A stretch of 64,000 nt of DNA. It comes from Puia dinghuensis. Lineage in GTDB: Bacteria; Bacteroidota; Bacteroidia; Chitinophagales; Chitinophagaceae. Numbering within the stretch: position 1 is the stretch's first letter; each line of letters begins with the position of its first letter. The position numbers and the translations under genes are program-made. Under the pieces are notes generated by a model. That model was not told the origin of the DNA, searched no databases, and saw nothing but the letters and a program-made list of their open reading frames with translations. Positions 49,878 through 59,388 of this stretch are shown here, in pieces. The stretch lies in the NCBI RefSeq assembly GCF_014642875.1, contig NZ_BMJC01000001.1, forward strand, positions 601,335 through 665,334. Direction: 5' to 3'.

Positions 49878-52757
49878 TTATTCTATTTCTACAGCCAGGG
49901 TGACCCGGGTGCCCTTTCCGGGAACGGAGGCGATAGAAAGCTCTCCATCAATGGCCCCGGCACGTTTTTCCATATTCAGCAGGCCGTTGCCCCGCCTGAT
50001 ACTTTCCCGGTGGAAGCCTTTACCGTCGTCGGCCACGGAGATCGTCAGCGTCCTGCCTGTACAGGCCGTGGAAATACATACAGACCTGCAACAGGAGTAC
50101 TTTACCAGGTTGTTGATAGCCTCCTTGAGGATCAGGTAGATATGCTGCCTGCGCAGCATATCCAGCCGGACTGTCCTCACCTGTTCGGGTATCTTAACTT
50201 CATACTCTATCTCCTTTGCTTCCAGCAGGGTAGAGGCGAACTGCTGTATCCGTGACATCAGGTTTCCAACGGTATCGTTCTTTTGACTGATGCTCCAGAC
50301 GATATCATCCATTTTTTCCATTAGCAGCAGGCTGCGTTCATTGATCTCCCGGATGATGTGCCTGGACTTTTGTTCGTCTTCTCTGCTGGCCACCTCGCTG
50401 AGGATCGAGATCGAGCTAAGGCTGGAGCCCATATCGTCGTGGAGGTCGGCAGATATTTTATTCCTGAGCTGTTCGAGCCGCAGGGCACTCTTCAACTGGT
50501 ATCTGTAAATCGTATAAACGACCCAGGCGAGCGCTAAAGCCAGCAGCACGAAGAACCACCAGGTGAGCCAGAAAGGGGAATGGATATAAAAGGATACAGC
50601 AGCAGGGTGGGGGCTCCAGCCACCGGCCTCATTTAATGCCCGTACCCTGAACGTATAACGGCCTGGCTTGAGGTTATAATTTACATTATTGCGGGAAGTG
50701 GGTAGGCCCCATCCGGTATCCAGCCCCTCCAGCATATACTGGTATCGCAGTTGATCCGCATTCAGCAGGTTGATCCCCGTGAACTGGAAAGAGACCGTAT
50801 GGTGCGCATAGTCGAGGTCGGCGTGTTTTTCAGCAACCGTATACGGCAGCCAGGTGCTGTCTTCCATGCCACCCAGCAGCAATTGGGTGAAGTAGACAGG
50901 CGGACAAAGGGTATCGGGAACGACCGCTTTCGGGTAGTATTTCATTATGCCTTTATTGGCAATATAGAAATAGGGGCCGCAGGCCAGCACACTACCCGAT
51001 TCATTGCCGACAACAGCTTTGTCGAAATGCAATTGTTTTATCGAGGGGCTGGTACAATTCCCGGTGAGGCTGTATATCCCATTGTTGGTAGCAATGTATA
51101 TGGTGTCGCCGGATTTAGACAGTTCTTTGATCCAACTGGCTTTTAACCCCTGCCGGTTATCGAGATGGCAGGGAATGGAATCGTTCTTTAAAGAAAAGAT
51201 GTATATCCCGCTGGTGCGGGTACCCGCAAGCAGGTGCCCCCGGCCATCACCCAGGAAGCAGCGGATGCGCAAATTGGTAAAGCCGTCCGCAGGACCATAG
51301 GTTTTAATAGTGGTCAGGCTGTCGTGATCCCAATGAAACACTTTTATTCCGGAGTTTCTAAAACCTGCCCAAAGGTATTTTGCCGTATCAAAATAGAGGC
51401 TATAAATATCATCCTGGTGTGCGGCAGCATGGGAAACCTGTCTCATCGTGGCACCCTTCCACCACCAGATATTCCCGTCGATATCCGCAAGCCAGCTGCC
51501 CCCGTCTGCGCCTTTACATTGCGAGACGCTATGCAAGGAGGATACCCGGCTCACCGATCGGCCTGTGATCTTTAAAATTCCTGAACTGCTGCCGGTCCAT
51601 AAGTCGCCGTTGGGGTCCTGGCAAAACCAGGAAATAAAGCCGATAGCCACATGAGCCACCTCGTAGATGCTATTAAATCCCCGGTTGTTCTTTTCCCTAT
51701 ACAGCAGTCCATTTTGCGTCCCAACCCATAGCGTGCTGTCCCGGCCGATTGCCAGCCGGGTCATGGAGTTATTGCCCGGCAGGTATTTTTCCATATCGTC
51801 AAACTGGTAATACACCTGGCCCAGCCTGCTGAGGCCATTGTTGGTGCAAAACCAGGAAATGCCCCGGCTATCGCAGTATATAAAGTTGACATAAGAAGCG
51901 GGCAGCCCATTCTCCTGGCCAAATCCGATGATGGTCTCTTTGTTGATCAGGTATAGCCTTTTCCCGAATACCCATATACTATCGTCACCGATGTGGGCCA
52001 TACTGGTGATATACTCTTTGTCAAAAAGATAGAGGTCGGGCGTTTGCCTGTCCAGGCTGGCCAGGGAATTGAATTTGAAAAGACCGGTTTGGGTGCCCAG
52101 CCAGATAGCTTGTCGTGTAGTCGTTATCCTTGTTATTGAAAGTTGCCGGAATAGGCTTTTGGACAAACGCCATTTTCCTTTTTCAAGGGTATAATGGAAC
52201 AATCCACTATTGGTGCCCAGCAGGAGGCTTCCGTCCCCGAGCGCTGCTATGGAATAGCAAGCCGTTTGAAGGGCAGTGTTGTCCGGGTCGAAAAGGGAAA
52301 AATGCTTCCCATCAAAGGCAAAGACATTCATGTCTGTCAGGCAGATATAGGAGCTGTCCTTTAATTGCAGGAAGTCGAACACATTATTGCAAATGGATTC
52401 AGGGTGTACACTGTCCGGTAAGAACCGGGTAAAGCGGTTGCCGGAAAACCGGTAGATGCCATCGTAAAAGGTCATCATCCAAATGTTGTTCCGCAGGTCC
52501 TTGTAGAGGTTGGTGATGTTTAAATATCCCGATGAGGCTGCAATGGGCGGCTCGTAGAAATTCTTCCCGTCGAACCAGTTGATGCCGTTGGGGGTGCCTA
52601 CCCATAATAGTCCCCTTCCGTCTTCCATGGCAGCCGTGATATTTTGATAAGACAGGCCGTCCTTCTCCGAGAAATTCTTAAACGGGTATAGTTGCGCCCT
52701 GGCAGGTGCGGTGAAGAAGACCAGGAGGACAGCATACCAATAACGGGAAAGGGGCAT
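49878..52757 (-). CDS. Beta-propeller sensor histidine kinase (NarX/DesK-type)
   Basis: 959 residues from the ATG at 52757 (signal peptide MPLSRYWYAVLLVFFTAPARA). Reg_prop repeats (SYQNITAAMEDGRGLLWVGTPNGINWFDG is the first) form the sensor, then a Y_Y_Y domain (YRYQYMLEGLDTGW ... YTFRVRALNEAGGW), a transmembrane helix and a HisKA_3 dimerisation helix with the phospho-His in ISADLHDDMGSS (about 773). The ATPase domain ends KGTRVTLAVEIE. Pairs with the NarL-type regulator downstream. Confidence 0.95.
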   Translation of the reverse strand: MPLSRYWYAVLLVFFTAPARAQLYPFKNFSEKDGLSYQNITAAMEDGRGLLWVGTPNGINWFDGKNFYEPPIAASSGYLNITNLYKDLRNNIWMMTFYDGIYRFSGNRFTRFLPDSVHPESICNNVFDFLQLKDSSYICLTDMNVFAFDGKHFSLFDPDNTALQTACYSIAALGDGSLLLGTNSGLFHYTLEKGKWRLSKSLFRQLSITRITTTRQAIWLGTQTGLFKFNSLASLDRQTPDLYLFDKEYITSMAHIGDDSIWVFGKRLYLINKETIIGFGQENGLPASYVNFIYCDSRGISWFCTNNGLSRLGQVYYQFDDMEKYLPGNNSMTRLAIGRDSTLWVGTQNGLLYREKNNRGFNSIYEVAHVAIGFISWFCQDPNGDLWTGSSSGILKITGRSVSRVSSLHSVSQCKGADGGSWLADIDGNIWWWKGATMRQVSHAAAHQDDIYSLYFDTAKYLWAGFRNSGIKVFHWDHDSLTTIKTYGPADGFTNLRIRCFLGDGRGHLLAGTRTSGIYIFSLKNDSIPCHLDNRQGLKASWIKELSKSGDTIYIATNNGIYSLTGNCTSPSIKQLHFDKAVVGNESGSVLACGPYFYIANKGIMKYYPKAVVPDTLCPPVYFTQLLLGGMEDSTWLPYTVAEKHADLDYAHHTVSFQFTGINLLNADQLRYQYMLEGLDTGWGLPTSRNNVNYNLKPGRYTFRVRALNEAGGWSPHPAAVSFYIHSPFWLTWWFFVLLALALAWVVYTIYRYQLKSALRLEQLRNKISADLHDDMGSSLSSISILSEVASREDEQKSRHIIREINERSLLLMEKMDDIVWSISQKNDTVGNLMSRIQQFASTLLEAKEIEYEVKIPEQVRTVRLDMLRRQHIYLILKEAINNLVKYSCCRSVCISTACTGRTLTISVADDGKGFHRESIRRGNGLLNMEKRAGAIDGELSIASVPGKGTRVTLAVEIE

Positions 52758-52860
52758 GATTATGGATCTAAGATAAAATTCCGGGAGTAACCGCAAAAAG
52801 CTGCCTTTCCTGAATGGATGCAGGAGCTAAAGGCGACAGGAGTTTGTCAAAGACAACAGG

Positions 52861-53022
52861 TCAAAATCCTGCTTGAAGAAATGCCAGGACCCAAATAATT
52901 ACAACAAGCATTCCTGCCTGATAATAAGCCCAGCCAGGACCCATGCCATTCTCCTTATCATATTGCACCAGACTGACAAACACCCCAACGATGGGTATCC
53001 AGTATATTAGTTTATTAGTCAT
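52861..53022 (-). CDS. Small membrane protein (53 aa)
   Basis: 53 residues from the ATG at 53022 with two predicted transmembrane helices (LIYWIPIVGVFVSLV and YYQAGMLVVIIWVLAFL) separated by QYDKENGMGPGWAY. The pattern is typical of a genuine small membrane protein rather than a random frame. A longer frame begins at 53046. Function unknown. Confidence 0.6.
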   Translation of the reverse strand: MTNKLIYWIPIVGVFVSLVQYDKENGMGPGWAYYQAGMLVVIIWVLAFLQAGF

Positions 53023-53127
53023 AAACCAATCGTTAGTCAAAGTCAAAGTTACATCAATTGCCTGTTTTGGCAGTAATTTTGTGTATTTTGCAAGTGCGCT
53101 CAGGGGAAGTGAAACAAGCCTATTACT

Positions 53128-53388
53128 ATGGAATCAATCAGGATCAGGTGTCCTAAATGTAATTGGGAACCGGATGGAAAGCCTTACTGGAGATGTACTT
53201 GTGGACATAGATGGAATACCTTTTCTACCGGCGGAAGGTGTCCTGCCTGTCAAAAAGTATGGGAAGATACGCAGTGTATTGACCACGCTGGTGGCTGTAA
53301 TCAGTGGTCCCCGCATCTGGATTGGTACGAAAACCTTGATAATGTCGTCAAAGAGATCAACCAGCAAATCGCGGAACCTTTTGTATAG
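53128..53388 (+). CDS. Zinc-ribbon-like small protein
   Basis: 86 residues with RCPKCNWEPDGKPYWRCTCGHRWN and GRCPACQKVWEDTQCIDHAGGCNQW. CxxC, CxC, CxxC and CxxHxxGC-like sets could bind one or two zinc ions. No signal peptide. The C-terminal part DWYENLDNVVKEINQQIAEPFV is helical. The gene ends 6 bases before the convergent receptor gene. Function unknown; a nucleic-acid or protein adaptor role is possible. Confidence 0.78.
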   Translation: MESIRIRCPKCNWEPDGKPYWRCTCGHRWNTFSTGGRCPACQKVWEDTQCIDHAGGCNQWSPHLDWYENLDNVVKEINQQIAEPFV

Positions 53389-53394
53389 AGTGCT

Positions 53395-55872
53395 TTATCC
53401 GTTTTCGATGCGGGTGTCTTGTTGCACTTCGGGTCTTTTCCGCACTTTTGTACCGATGTTACTTTTGCCAAAGTGGTAAGTAAAGGTCAGGCTGGCCCTC
53501 GCGCTGTAAGTGATCCGTTGCCAATTCAGCAGGAGGGCATCGCTTTCCCGTAAAAAACTTGGTCGGCGGATATTGAAGATATCCCGGCCATTCAGTGCCA
53601 GGCTGGCTTTGTTATGCCAAAAATCATACCTGGCTCCTGCATCGATGCCATAAACCGGACGGTACCTGTCCTGTATAATGACATCGGCGGCCTTATAATC
53701 GGCCCGCAACTGAAGCGTTAGGTTTTGGGCGAGGGAAAAGTTATTGGTTATGTTTGCATTCCAGCTTAACCCATGCGTGGCGCCGATACCATACGCAGAA
53801 TCAGCATCGTTGATCCGTTGGTACAGGTTTACGTTGACGGTGAAATCCCATGCCTTCACCGGGTGAAGATTGCCGATGAACTCAAGACCGGTAGTAATGG
53901 CCCGGGGTAGATTTTGGGCTATCGTAAAGGTCACATCATTCACCGGGGCAGTCTGAATGTGCTTGATGACATTATTTACCCGGGTGAAATATGCTCCCGA
54001 CGTCAGCGAGACCTTAGGCCTGGTGTAGGTATATGTAAACTCTACCGAATGAATGTCTTCGGGTAATAGCCGGGGATTTCCAGCGTCATAGTTCACGGGA
54101 TCGGAGACATCCAGGAAAGGGTTTAATTCTCGCGGCGTAGGTCTGTTCACCCGCCGGGAATAGCTCAACTGTACCTGGTGGCCGTCACCAAGCCGTTTTA
54201 TCAATAACAAACTGGGATATAGCCCTTTGGTATTTACCGAAATAGGCAGCGCAACCAATTTGCCGGACGAATCAAAACTTTGCACATCGGCATTAAACCT
54301 GCCGAGCTCTGCTCTGACGCCCAATTGGATGCTAACCGAATGTATTTGTCGTCGGAAAGTGATATAAGCGGCATGCACCTGGCTCGTGCTCTTAAAGAAA
54401 TTGATCAGGCTATAATCCGGTTCATAGTCACCGTTTGCCTTGGAGAGGTTGAAATCCCATTGTTAGTTGCCGGCTGTGCCGATCTGGCTCCGATAGCCCG
54501 TTTCCAGCCTACCGGCCTTACCAATGGGCGCCGTATAATCCAGCTGAACATTATAGTTGCTGCTGTGCCCTAGTTTGCTGTCCTTCAAGGTCGCGGTGGA
54601 GTCTGTTGTATAGCCGTTGATATTGGTAATGTAGGTAGTGTAAAGCTGAAGGTTATTGGTGACACCCCGCGAATAATCAAAATCGAAGGTCAGCTCTTTT
54701 TGCGGCTTACTGAATTTGTGCGTGTAATCGGCTGTCAGCTCATAGCTATTACCATCGCCCGTAGTACCGTTGTGCCGGGTGCTGAGCTCCACGGGCAAAT
54801 GGGCGGCCGTCAGGTTATCTACTGTTAATGATTCATCGCGGTTGGTAGTAGAGGTATTATAGCCGCCGGAGAGGCTTAGCCCATCTTTGGCGCTGAATGC
54901 ATAATCGATTCCGGCCTTGGCGGAATGCAGACTGGTGATGGTAACAGATGGGAATGTTTCGTTGGAATAATAGGCAGGGTCGGGAGACTGCAGGTAGATC
55001 ATGTCCTGGAATCCATTGCTGTAGGTATTCCGGCGCTGGTAGCTGTAATTGCCGTACAGATTGATCTTGTTATGCTGATAGGTTATAGCCGCAGCGGCGT
55101 TATAGTTGTCCCTGGTACCCGCGGTTATTGCAACGGAGCCATTAAATCCTGAAACATTATTCTTCTTCAACACGATGTTGATAAGGGCCTGCCCCTCGGC
55201 GTCATAACGTGCCGAAGGGTTGGTGATGATCTCCACCCGGTCGATAGCACTCGCGGGAATGGATTGCAGAATTTGGGCGACCGTCCCTCCACCGATGAGG
55301 GAGCGCTTGCCATCAACGAGAACCTTCAGGTTGTCCGCTCCCCGCAAGCTCACATTGCCGTTTGCATCTACCTGCAGAGTAGGGATATTTTGCAGGAGAT
55401 CGGCAGCCGATCCACCGAGACTAACGAGGCTTTGGTTAACGGAAAAGACCTTTTTATCCGGGCCGTTGCGGATCGTCGGAGCCCTGGCGGAGACCGTGAC
55501 CTCGGTCAGCAGCCTGTCTGACGGGATCATGGTAAGATCGCCGAGACTTATTGTCGGGTTTTCCGGGGAGAAAACGAGGCTGTCTCTGATCAAGGGTTGG
55601 TATCCGGAAAAACTTATCTTACAGGTAAATATACCGTAAGGTATCTCATCGACATCAAACCTGCCTGATGAATCCGTTTGCGCAACCCGTACAGCAGAGA
55701 GCGTGTAAGGGTTAAGTATTGACACTGTCGCATGAGCAATGGGCTGGTCTTGTCTGTCTTTTAGCCTTCCCTCCAATCTGCCCATAACCTGTGCGGGCAG
55801 GTCGGCAGTTGCACTCATAAGGGAGGTGATCAAAAGCCATCTTTTCAAGAGAGGTGTTAAAGCAGAAATCAT
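53395..55872 (-). pseudogene. Outer-membrane beta-barrel receptor gene interrupted by one in-frame stop
   Basis: The reading frame from the ATG at 55872 to the stop at 53395 would encode 825 residues but has one TAA at 54465-54463 that splits it into a 469-residue N-terminal part and a C-terminal part. No frameshift is needed: the frame continues after the stop with QWDFNLSKANGDYEPDYSL. Domains: signal peptide, carboxypeptidase-regulatory-like beta-sandwich (GRLEGRLKDRQDQPIAHATVSIL), plug (AADLLQNIPTLQVDANGNVSLRG; IEIITNPSARYDAEGQ), and a TonB-type barrel ending in FTYHFGKSN. An ATG at 54378 could restart translation, but only for barrel strands without a leader. Confidence 0.85.
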
Positions 55873-56037
55873 GATTTTTTGCTGCGAAAAAATGCCAGAT
55901 ATTTTTGGCTGAAAAATTTGTTCAACCCGCAGGTCAAAAGGCTAATCAATCTCCTGAATAGACCTTCATTGAGGAAAACAGGTGGTTTGTTGAAAGGAAG
56001 AGGCTGTCAATGGGAAATCGGGTATTTTGCAGCGGGA

Positions 56038-57087
56038 ATGGATAAAATAAATTTATTTAAAGAAAAGGCAACGCTGATCAGGCTGCAATACCTGGTATGG
56101 GCTGCCATACTGCTGATCAGTTTTTTCGATATGGTATCCGACGATGGGGTCAAGCGATCGGCGGCTTATGCCATCAAGAATTCCTGCGTGTATGCCCTGA
56201 TCATATATGGTAATATCCACTTCCTGTACCCGAGATTCTATCAAAAGAGACGCTATGTCCTGTATGCAGCAGGGTCCGTTCTGCTGCTACTGGTGGCCGG
56301 CGCCGGAAAGGTCTATCTTTCTTTGGCCATCAGTAATAAGTATTTTGCTGCGGCGCCCAGGCTGTTGGATGTCGGAACATATATCACTTTCGTTTTATCA
56401 GGCATCACGGTCTTTGTGCTGAGCTTTATCTTCCGGCTAGCCCTTGCTTATTTCATGATAAAACAAGCATCGGAGGAGGCCTTATTGCAACGGAGCCAGT
56501 TCGAGCTCAAACTATTAAGGGCGCAAGTGCAGCCGCATTTCCTCTTCAATACCTTGAACAATATGTATTATGAGGCATACCTGGACTCGCCCCGGACAGC
56601 GCTGCTGATCGAAAGGCTCTCGGACATCATGCGGTATTTTGTCGACCAAAGCATCCAGGAGACTGTTCCCCTGGGTACGGAAGTACAATTCCTGGACAAC
56701 TATATCGCGCTGGAGAAGATCAGGATAAGGCCGGAGCCCGAGATCGAATTTGAAAAGCGGTTTTCTGCCGGAACACCTATTCCGCCCATGCTGTTGATGA
56801 CCTTTGTGGAGAATATCTTCAAGCATGGCATTGATAAAATAAGCGGCTGCAATAAGATCACGATATCTCTGGTTCATCAAAATGGTTACCTTTATTTCAA
56901 AACAAAAAATACCATTAACAGGCATGCGGACCAGAATATGCCGGCCGGACTGGGTTTAAAAAATCTTCATAAGCGATTATCTATTTTGTATGACGCCGGT
57001 TTTGAGCTGGAGACTGTCAATGACGGCCAATATTTTACGGCTGCCTTAAAAATACCTCTGCATGAATCTACGGTGCATGATAGTTGA
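56038..57087 (+). CDS. LytS-like sensor histidine kinase
   Basis: 349 residues from the ATG at 56038; the longer frame from 55879 begins with TTG and lies in the promoter region. Four transmembrane helices come before a His_kinase domain (FELKLLRAQVQPHFLFNTLNNMYYE, with the phosphoacceptor His in QPHF) and an ATPase domain (LLMTFVENIFKHGI; GLGLKNLHKRLSILY). Overlaps the LytTR regulator gene by 26 bases. Divergent from the broken receptor gene, which may have been its target. Confidence 0.94.
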   Translation: MDKINLFKEKATLIRLQYLVWAAILLISFFDMVSDDGVKRSAAYAIKNSCVYALIIYGNIHFLYPRFYQKRRYVLYAAGSVLLLLVAGAGKVYLSLAISNKYFAAAPRLLDVGTYITFVLSGITVFVLSFIFRLALAYFMIKQASEEALLQRSQFELKLLRAQVQPHFLFNTLNNMYYEAYLDSPRTALLIERLSDIMRYFVDQSIQETVPLGTEVQFLDNYIALEKIRIRPEPEIEFEKRFSAGTPIPPMLLMTFVENIFKHGIDKISGCNKITISLVHQNGYLYFKTKNTINRHADQNMPAGLGLKNLHKRLSILYDAGFELETVNDGQYFTAALKIPLHESTVHDS

Positions 57088-57769
57088 TGATGAACCTAAT
57101 GCGGTGAATTTGCTGGAAGTGCTTATAGGACAAAGCACGTCGTGGCAGCTTGTGACTAAATGCTACCATGCGCTGGAAGCCATTGCTTTTTTAAAGGAAA
57201 ATGCGGTTGATCTTATTTTCCTGGATATCAATATGCCCCTGCTCACCGGCATGGAACTGGCTGGCCTGCTATCCAGCGAAACGGCTATTGTCTTTACGAC
57301 CGCCTATTCGGAGCATGCTGCGGAAAGCTATTCTTTCAATACCATCGATTATCTCTTAAAGCCGATTACGCTAAAGCGATTTCTGACAGCCGTAAAAAAG
57401 GCCGAGACACACTTTCAGTCTCGTATGCCCGTAACAGGCAAAGAAGAAAAGGCTAATGAATACTTTTTTGTCAAATCGGGAACCGAACTGCGAAAGATCT
57501 TTTTACCCGAGATACTTTTCTTCGAAAGCCGGAAGGAATATGTGCGCGTCGTAACCCGGACTTTCGAAGTTTTGACCTACCGGCGTTTAAAAGATATTGA
57601 AGCCCAGCTTAGCATGCCATTTGCGCGGGTGCATAACTCCTATATCATCAATATCAGCCAAATGAATAAGATACAGGATAACCACATTCATATTGGGGAT
57701 ATACAGGTACCGATTGGCGAAAAGTTCAGGGACGGACTGATGGAGGTGATCCGTAAAAAGACATTTTAA
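57062..57769 (+). CDS. LytTR-family response regulator
   Basis: 235 residues: receiver with Asp55 in LIFLDINMPLLTG, TTAYSEHAAESYSFNTIDYLLKP, and a C-terminal LytTR domain (IFLPEILFFESRKEYVRVVT ... FARVHNSYIINISQMNKIQ). Coupled to the kinase gene by a 26-base overlap. A bidirectional hairpin terminator lies 24 bases after the stop. Confidence 0.94.
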   Translation: MNLRCMIVDDEPNAVNLLEVLIGQSTSWQLVTKCYHALEAIAFLKENAVDLIFLDINMPLLTGMELAGLLSSETAIVFTTAYSEHAAESYSFNTIDYLLKPITLKRFLTAVKKAETHFQSRMPVTGKEEKANEYFFVKSGTELRKIFLPEILFFESRKEYVRVVTRTFEVLTYRRLKDIEAQLSMPFARVHNSYIINISQMNKIQDNHIHIGDIQVPIGEKFRDGLMEVIRKKTF

Positions 57770-57792
57770 TATATACCGGGCCTTACGCCAAA

Positions 57793-57815
57793 AAACCCGC
57801 TGCGGGAGCGGGTTT
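57793..57815. terminator. Hairpin terminator between convergent genes
   Basis: AAACCCGCT and AGCGGGTTT form a perfect 9-bp stem with a 5-base loop (GCGGG), flanked by A-rich and T-containing sequence. It is located between the LytTR regulator and the convergent SnoaL-like gene and can act for both. Confidence 0.8.
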
Positions 57816-57831
57816 CGTAAGACGAAGTGAA

Positions 57832-58365
57832 TTATGGCCGGGAGGATGGCGGCGCCGCAGGCAAAGGAGCATCAAAATTGAGCATTTGCCGGAATATCCT
57901 CCAGCCCTGGTCCGTCTTTTTCCAGATGTTGATGACCTTTCCCTTAGCCAGAGAATGCCGATCGGCATCGAAAACCTCGAAAGCGCCCTGCTCGGTCACA
58001 TACTCGCCGGTTTGTCCGTATAATCCCAGCGAAGTGAATACGGTGTTCCTTATCCCATTCTTGCGGGTATTCTTATAAAACTGGGTGAGCCCCCCCTGCC
58101 CGCAGAAAGCAGGCTGATTTGGCACCAGCATGCATCCATCCGGAGTAAAGGTCTTCAGGAAGAGGGCGGAGTCGCCATTGATAAAGGCTTCCTTGACTTG
58201 CATGGCAACCATTTGAAGCTCATCGACAAGGGTATCGGTACCGTTATGCGTGCGGCCGTCGGGCCTGTCGGGCAAGGAGCCAATGGAACGGCCGGTAAAG
58301 GAAAAGACTACAATGAGCGCTGGTAACAGGATCAGCGTTGACGGGTGAAATTTTACTTTTTTCAT
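57832..58365 (-). CDS. SnoaL/DUF4440-like secreted protein
   Basis: 177 residues from the ATG at 58365 (the longer frame to 58479 reads through the promoter and a palindrome). A signal peptide or anchor (LILLPALIVVFSFTG) precedes a single NTF2-like domain: VAMQVKEAFINGDSALFLKTFTPDGCMLVPNQ, YVTEQGAFEVFD, GKVINIWKKTDQGWRIFRQMLN. The fold is shared by SnoaL, ketosteroid isomerases and DUF4440. No catalytic residues can be assigned. Divergent from the methyltransferase gene. Confidence 0.87.
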   Translation of the reverse strand: MKKVKFHPSTLILLPALIVVFSFTGRSIGSLPDRPDGRTHNGTDTLVDELQMVAMQVKEAFINGDSALFLKTFTPDGCMLVPNQPAFCGQGGLTQFYKNTRKNGIRNTVFTSLGLYGQTGEYVTEQGAFEVFDADRHSLAKGKVINIWKKTDQGWRIFRQMLNFDAPLPAAPPSSRP

Positions 58366-58412
58366 GGTTTTTAATATTGATAGTAAAGTACGGTCAGAAT
58401 TTTTCTGAAGTA

Positions 58413-58428
58413 CTTGCCATTTGACAAG
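58413..58428. promoter_or_regulatory. Operator-like palindrome copy 1 (imperfect)
   Basis: CTTGCCATTTGACAAG is a 16-bp palindrome with one mismatch, located in the divergent promoter region, about 48 bases before the SnoaL-like ATG and over its likely -33 position. The perfect copy lies 59 bases away. Confidence 0.6.
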
Positions 58429-58471
58429 AAATACATCTCGCTGCTCCGAATTCATTTCCACCGGATCACTA

Positions 58472-58487
58472 CTTGCCAAATGGCAAG
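58472..58487. promoter_or_regulatory. Operator-like palindrome copy 2 (perfect)
   Basis: CTTGCCAAATGGCAAG is a perfect 7+2+7 palindrome in the gap between the SnoaL-like and methyltransferase genes, 75 bases before the methyltransferase ATG. The two copies differ at only two bases. A dimeric regulator with HTH, for example the Crp/Fnr protein encoded at 59389, is the likely binder. Confidence 0.65.
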
Positions 58488-58562
58488 CTCAGTTAGAAAT
58501 ATTAGCACTTCCTTTGAGAAGAATTTCAAACATTCATTATTCAATTTCTAACAAAGTTTATT

Positions 58563-59366
58563 ATGGAAAGCAATTCAATTACATTTAATGGATCTATCGC
58601 TAAAAATTATGATCACTATCTCGGTCCTTTTTTATTCGAGCCATATGCCGAAGATCTGGTCGGCCGGATAGAAACTGCCGCCGGCTCCAACATATTGGAA
58701 CTGGCTTGCGGCACGGGAATAGTAACGCAGCGCCTTGCAAGCCATTTATCCGGCTCCGCTGAATTAACTGCTACCGACATCAACGCTGACATGCTTACTG
58801 TCGCGCAGGAGAAAATAGCAGCGCCCAATGTTTGTTGGGACACGGTCGATATGGCTGCAATTCCCTATGAACACGATCTGTTCGATACCGTTGTTTGTCA
58901 ATTCGGGCTGATGTTTGTACCGGACAAACCCAAGGCGGTCGCTGAAATCCACCGGGTGCTCAAAAAGGGTGGAAAGTTGCTTTTCAATGTTTGGGCAAAT
59001 ATTGCAGATAACCCGGTATGGAGGATTTACAATACCCTCATATCCAAGTTTCTCCCAAGCACACCGCTAAACGCTGGGGTCGGCCCTTTTTCCATGGCTG
59101 ATGAAAACTACGGATCATCCCTTCTGCAACAGGCCGGTTTTGCCCGTTATAAGGTTGAATCTGTAGCTAAAACAGGAATTTGCGATACAGCTCTTGATGC
59201 TGCCAATGGTTTTGTCCTCGGCTCTCCGCTGTACAATTTCATCAAAAACGACCCGTCCCTGGTCGAGCGGTTCCGCGATGCCCTGGAAGAAGCCATAGGT
59301 CTGGAATTAGGCGACAAGCCTGTTCGTTCTCCACTCCGGTCGCTGGTGTTCAGTGCGGAGAAATAA
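58563..59366 (+). CDS. Class I SAM-dependent methyltransferase
   Basis: 267 residues. SAM-binding motif I is ILELACGTGIVTQRLA, followed by ELTATDINADMLTVAQEKI (acidic end of strand 2), FDTVVCQFGLMFVPDKPKAVAEIHRVLKKGGKLLFNVW. This is the UbiE/Methyltransf_11-like group. The substrate is unknown. It is first in a probable operon with the Crp/Fnr gene (23-base gap) and a hydrolase-like gene (6-base gap). Confidence 0.93.
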   Translation: MESNSITFNGSIAKNYDHYLGPFLFEPYAEDLVGRIETAAGSNILELACGTGIVTQRLASHLSGSAELTATDINADMLTVAQEKIAAPNVCWDTVDMAAIPYEHDLFDTVVCQFGLMFVPDKPKAVAEIHRVLKKGGKLLFNVWANIADNPVWRIYNTLISKFLPSTPLNAGVGPFSMADENYGSSLLQQAGFARYKVESVAKTGICDTALDAANGFVLGSPLYNFIKNDPSLVERFRDALEEAIGLELGDKPVRSPLRSLVFSAEK

Positions 59367-59388
59367 TTTCACTATTTTTATCACTACT

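Noticed and set aside
53395-55872. Reading the split receptor as two separate functional genes
   Set aside because: The downstream part has no leader or plug and starts inside the barrel, and the frame is unchanged across the stop codon.
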